DNA of 64,000 nt, from contig NZ_BFBB01000002.1 of the NCBI RefSeq assembly GCF_003114855.1, positions 434,001-498,000 on the forward strand, in the 5' to 3' direction. A program made the translations under genes and the position numbers. The stretch is from Leptospira ryugenii. Its GTDB lineage: Bacteria > Spirochaetota > Leptospiria > Leptospirales > Leptospiraceae. Of this stretch, positions 59,112 to 64,000 are shown piece after piece. Position 1 is the stretch's first letter. Every line of letters starts with the position of its first letter. Below the pieces are notes generated by a model that worked only from the letters and a program-made list of their open reading frames with translations, was not told the DNA's origin and did no database searches.

Positions 59112-59846
59112 TTTGTTAGGTGAAAAGAAAAATTCTTCGAATCCCAATCCAGTCAATGCTTGCATAGAGATTGCTAAGGTGATTGCACCCGCTAATGGTA
59201 TTAGTAAGTTATCGTCGATGAGTCCTTTTGCTGTTGTCGAGGAAAAGAACTCAGTTAGACAAGACACCAAAACCGCAAGAAAAGTTGCTAGAATGGGAAT
59301 CCAATCAATCGAATCTGCTTTGTAAATGCTAAAGATGTGATTTGGGTCTCGGAAACTCAAAAGCAAAAGTACCAAAACGCTGACAGTAAATGCGCCCGTC
59401 ACAAATCCAAAGACTCCTTCCCGGGACTTGCCATTGTAAAATCGATTCTTTCCATATTTGGAACCTACATAAGCTGCGATTGGATCACCAATTACCAAAA
59501 ACAAAATGGAAAGCACTGCGATTTCTGCAGAGAAAAAAAGAACCACAAGAAAGTTTGCAAGAAAATAAGGAACTGTTCCGTTGAATCGATTTCTCTCCTC
59601 TTCTTTCATTAAAAAACCAAAGTAACGAAAAAAGAAAGATTCAAAGCTAGGAATGCTTAGGCGAAGCGATTCTAAAAAGACTAAACCAAATAAAAACAAA
59701 CCTAGATACACCACCAAAAAGGCTCTTGTACCATTTTGGTACCCACCAAATGAGGAAAACAAATCAAGATACAAACTAATGGGAATGATGAGGCCTAAAA
59801 CATGCCATACCTTTCGTAAAAAATTGAATCCATGTTTATTTTGCAT
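59088..59846 (-). CDS. CTP-dependent lipid kinase-like membrane protein (dolichol/phytol kinase family)
   Basis: The 252-residue protein has about seven membrane helices and the family motifs FNFLRKVWHVLGL, VIGDPIAAYVGSKYGKNRF, NGKSREGVFGFVTG and DDNLLIPLAGAI. They match the SEC59/DGK1/VTE5 superfamily that phosphorylates polyprenols, phytol or diacylglycerol with CTP. The exact substrate is unknown. A phosphatidate cytidylyltransferase label is common for such proteins but less fitting. Confidence 0.78.
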   Translation of the reverse strand: MQNKHGFNFLRKVWHVLGLIIPISLYLDLFSSFGGYQNGTRAFLVVYLGLFLFGLVFLESLRLSIPSFESFFFRYFGFLMKEEERNRFNGTVPYFLANFLVVLFFSAEIAVLSILFLVIGDPIAAYVGSKYGKNRFYNGKSREGVFGFVTGAFTVSVLVLLLLSFRDPNHIFSIYKADSIDWIPILATFLAVLVSCLTEFFSSTTAKGLIDDNLLIPLAGAITLAISMQALTGLGFEEFFFSPNKLFWKITI

Positions 59847-59849
59847 TGT

Positions 59850-60206
59850 CTATCTAACTCCTCTAGATGCCATTTTGAAAGCACCTTCTTCATTTTGGGC
59901 GATGGGAAAAAGGTTTTTGATGCCTGCCATAGCAAAAGCCTGGCGAACGGACATTGGTAAATTGATGAGAATAATTTTATGTTTCTGAAGGAAAGCTTCT
60001 TCGCTCAAGGTTCTGAAGGCTTGGATTCCTTGGGTGGTAACCATATTGAGTTCTTCGAGATCTAGGATCACAGATCCATGTTTTAGCGAGGAGGTCACTG
60101 ATTGGACACATTTTCTAGCCGTGAAATTGTTTAGATTTCCTTGCAATTTTGTTACATAGACAGTGTCGATTTTTTCTGTCGCTACGACTAGATCGTCTAA
60201 ACTCAT
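59850..60206 (-). CDS. STAS-domain anti-sigma factor antagonist
   Basis: The 118-residue protein is a single STAS domain (VTKLQGNLNNFTARKC, SVILDLEELNMVTTQGIQAF, ILINLPMSVRQAFAMAGI). The phospho-acceptor region DSSG of SpoIIAA reads VTTQG, so a Thr may replace the Ser. It is the first gene of a minus-strand pair with the lipid-kinase-like gene three bases on. Confidence 0.85.
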   Translation of the reverse strand: MSLDDLVVATEKIDTVYVTKLQGNLNNFTARKCVQSVTSSLKHGSVILDLEELNMVTTQGIQAFRTLSEEAFLQKHKIILINLPMSVRQAFAMAGIKNLFPIAQNEEGAFKMASRGVR

Positions 60207-60279
60207 AAAATTTTAACCATTTCATTTTTCATTCTTGCACTCTTTGGCAAGTAAATAAATCCTTTGGATGGAGGCAGGT

Positions 60280-60579
60280 TTGAAGGTAAAAGTAGCACAC
60301 CTTTTTAAGAAACTAGAAGAAATCGAACGAGATTCTTCTGAGCTTAAAAAACTGACAGATCGTTTGGCGGATGACCGAGAGTATTCACCCGTTCTCAAAG
60401 CGAGTTTCTCTCAAGAAATTGAGAAATTAGAAGAACAGCGTAAAGAGATTCTCAGCATCAAGGTAGAAAAAAATCCTACCCTCGTTGCGACAAATTCCCA
60501 AGTTACGGAATCTGCGGAAAGGACGAATACAGAGCCCTTGGATCGCAAAAAATCTGATAAGCCTGTTCGAAAATATTAA
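60280..60579 (+). CDS. Coiled-coil hypothetical protein
   Basis: Start TTG 60280 is preferred: GGAGG at 60270-60274 is five bases before it. The ATG at 60268 would put this Shine-Dalgarno inside the gene. The result is 99 residues, with a Glu/Lys/Leu heptad region (LFKKLEEIERDSSELKKLTDRL) and a basic, Ser/Thr-rich tail. No domain recognised. It is divergent from the STAS gene and 38 bases before the SurA-like lipoprotein. Confidence 0.65.
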   Translation: MKVKVAHLFKKLEEIERDSSELKKLTDRLADDREYSPVLKASFSQEIEKLEEQRKEILSIKVEKNPTLVATNSQVTESAERTNTEPLDRKKSDKPVRKY

Positions 60580-60617
60580 CCATTCTGAATCTTCTTCGAC
60601 TCTCTCAAGGAAATACA

Positions 60618-62126
60618 ATGAAACAAATCAAACAATTTTACCTTTTGGTAATCCTTTCGTTTACTCTGTTCTCTCTGAACCAGTGTTCGGGGGACTCGGA
60701 AATTTTAGCCACCTTTGACGGCGGTACAGTTACCAGAGGGGAACTCAATTTCTTCATCCAATCCAACAAAAGAAGTGCGGATCCTGAGCCTGTAAATTCT
60801 GAAATCCAAAGTAAGATCGTTGAGAACATTGCATTAGAAAAAATGTTAATGTTGGATAGCATAAAGAACCAAAAAGTAAGCCAGGAAGACCTACAAAAAT
60901 TAGAAAATTTGGTTTCTGATTTTTTAAAGTTCAATGTGTATTTGAAAGATTATGTAAAACGAAGCATAGAATCTAAACCACTTGAATTCGTAAGCCTTGA
61001 GATGGCATTGATCAGAAGCGAAGATGAAGCTGCAAATGTAAAAAAGGCCGATGAAATATTAGCAAAATTGAATTCTGCAAAATCAAGTGAGATTTCGGAT
61101 ATTCTTGCTGAGGCTACAGACGATGTAGGCAGAAAGCCAATCGGCGGCAAATTAGAACCGTTCTGTACAAATTGCAATTCTAACCCTTTAGAAGATATCA
61201 TCGAAGCAACTAAAAAAGCTCCAAAGGGTGAGTTTATAAAGTATGATAAAGACCCTCGAATGATCTATGTGTTGAGGATTACTGATACAGAAAAGGTAAA
61301 CGCAAAACGCGTGGCAAAGTATTATACTTCTGTGTTCAAAGACTTTGCAAAATTAGCTGAAGAGTATGCTAAGACTCATACTGATGAACAAACAAAAAAT
61401 GCAGTTAGTTATCTAGTCGAAGGTGATCAAGAAGAAAAAGGTAAACAATTTGCCCAACAAATGATCAAACAATTCGAACAAGGTTTGTACCAAAAAGAAT
61501 CGATGAGAATCAAGGAAGCTGCCGGCGTTGAATTTGGAAATCTACCTCCTGTTTTCTCTGTTGAGGAGATAGTACCCAAAGACTATAGCGCAGATCGAGT
61601 TTTATTAAAATACAAAGATGGAAGCATATATAAATGGTCCGATCTCGAAAAAGAGTTTGCTGAATTGCCAAAGGCCTTGCTAAACGATTACAAGGATGAT
61701 AAAAGTAAAATTTTTGATATGGTGAAGTTATTCCAATCTACTTTGGTGCAAGGTAAAATCGCAAAGACATCACCGGAAGTTCAGAAAATTGGAAAAAAAC
61801 AAGAATTTTTACTACAATTGGATCGAATGAAAGGTTCATTGGCATTTAAGAATCTTCAAGACGAGATGTCTGCTCTCAAAATTGAGATCTCACCAAAACA
61901 AATCCAAGATACCTATGAAGCTGGAAAGTTATATGCTTATTCAAAGGCTGATCCACGCGATCCCAACAAGAGGATTCCACTTCCTTTTTATGAGGTGAAG
62001 GATAAAATTAAATCTGAATTGGAAAACAATGAAAAAAATGCATATGTGCAAAAAAGGGTTGATACATTAAAATCTTCTTATAATCTAAAGATCGATACAA
62101 GTCGCCTAAAGGATGTTATGATATAG
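60618..62126 (+). CDS. SurA/PpiC-like periplasmic lipoprotein
   Basis: The 502-residue protein has a signal with lipobox FSLNQC (Cys23). The N-terminal part resembles SurA-N (ILATFDGGTVTRGELNFFIQS, then IVENIALEKMLMLDSIKNQKVS) and PpiC-like pieces follow (KPIGGKLEPFCTNCNSNP and later KIKSELENNEKNAYVQKRVDTL). A full parvulin active site is not seen. It may be a chaperone for outer-membrane proteins. Two Cys (CTNC) could form a disulfide. Confidence 0.7.
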   Translation: MKQIKQFYLLVILSFTLFSLNQCSGDSEILATFDGGTVTRGELNFFIQSNKRSADPEPVNSEIQSKIVENIALEKMLMLDSIKNQKVSQEDLQKLENLVSDFLKFNVYLKDYVKRSIESKPLEFVSLEMALIRSEDEAANVKKADEILAKLNSAKSSEISDILAEATDDVGRKPIGGKLEPFCTNCNSNPLEDIIEATKKAPKGEFIKYDKDPRMIYVLRITDTEKVNAKRVAKYYTSVFKDFAKLAEEYAKTHTDEQTKNAVSYLVEGDQEEKGKQFAQQMIKQFEQGLYQKESMRIKEAAGVEFGNLPPVFSVEEIVPKDYSADRVLLKYKDGSIYKWSDLEKEFAELPKALLNDYKDDKSKIFDMVKLFQSTLVQGKIAKTSPEVQKIGKKQEFLLQLDRMKGSLAFKNLQDEMSALKIEISPKQIQDTYEAGKLYAYSKADPRDPNKRIPLPFYEVKDKIKSELENNEKNAYVQKRVDTLKSSYNLKIDTSRLKDVMI

Positions 62127-62161
62127 GTCTTTGTCTTTAAAGGTTTTTTTTGTTGAGTTTT

Positions 62162-62195
62162 CCCTCAGTTGACTTAGTTTGGTACTGAGGGGGAG
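62162..62195 (+). promoter_or_regulatory. Inverted repeat covering the ribosome-binding site of the tandem-HTH gene
   Basis: CCCTCAG (62162-62168) and CTGAGGG (62185-62191) are perfect inverted repeats with a 16-base spacer. The right arm overlaps the Shine-Dalgarno GAGGGGGAG (62187-62195), four bases before the ATG at 62199. It could be an autoregulatory operator or an RBS-masking hairpin. Confidence 0.45.
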
Positions 62196-62198
62196 CAC

Positions 62199-62609
62199 AT
62201 GAACAACCACATCTACATGTTAAGGAAAAAAAGAGGGGTAAAGCAGTATGATATGGCCAGAGCACTGGGTGTATCGCCAAGTTACCTCTCCAAAATTGAA
62301 ACAGGGGCACAGGAGCCGACAGAAAAATTCAAAGTTGCCTGCGCAAAATACCTTAAGACATCTGTTGATCGACTTTTCAACGACTCGCTTGTGGAAAAGG
62401 TATATCCTGAATTTGCAAATGGATTGAAGAACAAACTCTGGGCAGTCAGACGTGAACTTGGTATCAAGCAGTATGATTTCGCGAAAAAACTTAAAGTGTC
62501 CACTCCCTTTCTATCAAAGGTAGAGCTTGGTCTCTTAGATCCTCCCGAACAGTTCAAAACCTTAGCTTCGAAGGCATTGAAGAAGAGCAAAAAAGATCTT
62601 TTTCGTTAG
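62199..62609 (+). CDS. Tandem XRE-type helix-turn-helix regulator
   Basis: The 136-residue protein has two HTH_3 domains of about 60 residues each: MLRKKRGVKQYDMARALGVSPSYLSKIETG and, about 75 residues on, VRRELGIKQYDFAKKLKVSTPFLSKVELG. The repeats share KQYD..., S..(Y/F)LSK.E.G and P.E.FK, so one arose by duplication. No sensor domain is present. A strong GAGGGGGAG precedes the ATG and is covered by an inverted repeat. A terminator follows. Confidence 0.88.
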   Translation: MNNHIYMLRKKRGVKQYDMARALGVSPSYLSKIETGAQEPTEKFKVACAKYLKTSVDRLFNDSLVEKVYPEFANGLKNKLWAVRRELGIKQYDFAKKLKVSTPFLSKVELGLLDPPEQFKTLASKALKKSKKDLFR

Positions 62610-62621
62610 TTTTACCTTTCT

Positions 62622-62650
62622 AAAAAGCAGGGTACTTTCCCTGCTTTTTT
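62622..62650 (+). terminator. Rho-independent terminator after the tandem-HTH gene
   Basis: AAAAAGCAGGG (62622-62632) pairs with CCCTGCTTTTT (62639-62649) around a TACTTT loop, with T residues in the 3' arm serving as the U-tract. It stands 12 bases after the HTH stop. Confidence 0.9.
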
Positions 62651-62706
62651 ATGTACCATAGCAAAAAAACTTTCCTTCCGCCTGTTTTGATTTGTACTAG
62701 GCAAGA

Positions 62707-64000
62707 ATGAAACAGACAAATGACGGTTGGGCTACAAGGATAGGATTGATCTTTGCAGTCGCAAGTGGCGCTATCGGTCTAGGAAATTTTTTGAGGTTTC
62801 CTGGGCAGGCCGCACAGAATGGTGGTGGAGCCTTTATGGTCCCCTACATCATTAGTTTTGTGGTGCTCGGCATACCAGTCTGTATGGCAGAGTGGACCAT
62901 GGGTAGGATGGGTGGCCATAATGGGCACAGCTTCCCGTTTATTGTCCGAACCTACTTAAAAGGTTATAGCTTAAGGCTGACAGGTGCTATCGGGGTGATG
63001 GTTCCGGTCATGATCTATGTTTATTACATCTTCATTGAATCCTGGTGTCTTGCCTACGCCTATTACTTCTTCACCGGTGGGATCAACATTTCTAGCTCAT
63101 CTGCCGCTAATGGAAAAGAGATACAGGAGACATCTCAGTTTTTCCTTCAATTGACTGGTGCCGAAGCAAATGGACAGGCATTCGAAAGCCCCATAATCTT
63201 GTTCTTTCTTTTATGTTTTCTTTTTAACTTTTTGTTGGTTTATAGAGGATTGTCTAGGGGCTTAGAAGCATTTGCAAAACTAGCTATGCCTCTTATGGGT
63301 GTATGCTCGCTTGTCATCCTAATCAGAGTGTTATCGATTCCTGGCATTGAGGCAGGTCTTGCTTTTATGTGGAATCCTAATTGGTCAAGTTTAAGCCAAC
63401 CCAAAGTATGGATCAATGCGGCAGGTCAGGTGTTTTTTTCACTTTCAACTGGATTTGGAATCGCTTTGGTATTTTCCAGTTTTTTAAAAAAGAAAGACGA
63501 TGTTGTCCTTTCTAGTTTATCTTCTGCCTCTTTAAATGAGTTCGCAGAAGTGGTATTTGGTGGAATGATTACTATCCCTGTTGCCTTTCTATTTTTAGGG
63601 GCTTCTGTAACAGACTTCAAAACCTTTGGAATGGGATTTATAGCCTTACCGGCTGTTTTCGGTTTGATGCCAGGCGGTTCATTCTTTGGTGCACTTTGGT
63701 ATTTAGTTCTTTTTTTAGCAGCTCTTACATCCTCAATTACAATGCTACAACCCGGGATTTTGTTTTTAGAGGAAGGATTCCGACTTTCAAAAAAGAAAGC
63801 CTCACTATTTTTATTTATTTTTACTTTTTCACTTTGTCTTCCCATTATTTATTTTAACAAAGATTTTGCGGCGCTAGATATTGCAGATTTTTATGTTGGT
63901 ACACTTTTGATTTATGTATTAGCAACCATACAAATCTTTATTTTTTATTTTAAAGTGGGTGTCTCAAAAGGTGCAAATGATGCATCTGTTGGTTCCCTAC
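62707..64000 (+). CDS. Sodium-dependent (SNF/NSS family) transporter, 3' truncated by window
   Basis: The frame is open from ATG 62707 to the window end, giving 431 residues. It has the NSS start [25 protein letters not shown], the [12 protein letters not shown] loop and the AEWTMGR segment. It shows about ten membrane helices, including [21 protein letters not shown], a typical Na2/substrate site region. It imports an amino acid or similar solute with Na+. The C-terminus is outside the window. The gene follows the HTH terminator by about 57 bases. Confidence 0.93.
   Translation, partial: MKQTNDGWATRIGLIFAVASGAIGLGNFLRFPGQAAQNGGGAFMVPYIISFVVLGIPVCMAEWTMGRMGGHNGHSFPFIVRTYLKGYSLRLTGAIGVMVPVMIYVYYIFIESWCLAYAYYFFTGGINISSSSAANGKEIQETSQFFLQLTGAEANGQAFESPIILFFLLCFLFNFLLVYRGLSRGLEAFAKLAMPLMGVCSLVILIRVLSIPGIEAGLAFMWNPNWSSLSQPKVWINAAGQVFFSLSTGFGIALVFSSFLKKKDDVVLSSLSSASLNEFAEVVFGGMITIPVAFLFLGASVTDFKTFGMGFIALPAVFGLMPGGSFFGALWYLVLFLAALTSSITMLQPGILFLEEGFRLSKKKASLFLFIFTFSLCLPIIYFNKDFAALDIADFYVGTLLIYVLATIQIFIFYFKVGVSKGANDASVGSL

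Overview
The window looks like core chromosome of a Leptospira-type spirochaete. The evidence is a double-membrane gene set (Kdo, heptose and LPS export), lipoproteins with relaxed lipoboxes, a B12-dependent ribonucleotide reductase, a complete-looking type II secretion operon, moderate-to-low G+C and heavy use of TTG starts with ATGA/TTGA stop-start overlaps. The species call is inference from gene content, not from a database match. I see no insertion sequence, prophage, CRISPR array or rRNA. One tRNA gene (Asn-GTT) is present.

Layout. 1-6133: LPS inner-core and export genes (heptose kinase tail, rfaE2, pyrG, kdsA, lptC, lptA, lptB). 6135-11951: sigma-54, HPr kinase, HPr and an NtrY/NtrX-like two-component pair. 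11948-17350: a degenerate uracil-DNA-glycosylase-like Fe-S protein, priA, fmt, a PASTA protein and rpe. 17411-22670: the ribosome/tRNA-modification block rpsP-khpA-rimM-trmD-rplS-rnhB, then ylqG/ylqH-like genes, a degenerate HD-GYP protein and yraN. 22775-24945: a small conserved-type protein, a minus-strand comM/yifB gene and a small lipoprotein. 24958-38003: a LysM-M23 peptidase followed by gspC, D, E, F, G, H, I, J, K, L, M and N. A perfect hairpin terminator separates gspN from convergent nrdJ (38069-41710, minus).

41925-42000 is tRNA-Asn, followed by an L,D-transpeptidase. A minus-strand trio (small membrane protein, SPFH lipoprotein, small exported protein) lies at 42901-44433. The succinate dehydrogenase operon sdhCAB spans 44621-47994. 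48080-51721 (minus) carries a glycosyltransferase, a PLP-fold protein and lepA. Divergent from lepA is eno-ftsB-like-clpP-yheT-tldD-tldE-DUF4416-lipoprotein (51850-59111). The end holds a CTP-dependent lipid-kinase-like protein and a STAS protein (minus), a coiled-coil protein, a SurA/PpiC-like lipoprotein, a tandem-HTH regulator and a truncated SNF-family transporter.

How it fits together: the first 12 kb joins envelope synthesis with sigma-54/HPr control; 17-21 kb is translation housekeeping; 25-38 kb builds one secretion machine. The most unusual points are a catalytically degenerate UDG-like Fe-S protein beside a PriA that lacks one of its two zinc sites, an rnhB frame with no ATG/GTG/TTG start, an HD-GYP domain without its HD histidine, a lipid-anchored SPFH protein operon, and a tandem-HTH regulator with an inverted repeat over its ribosome-binding site.
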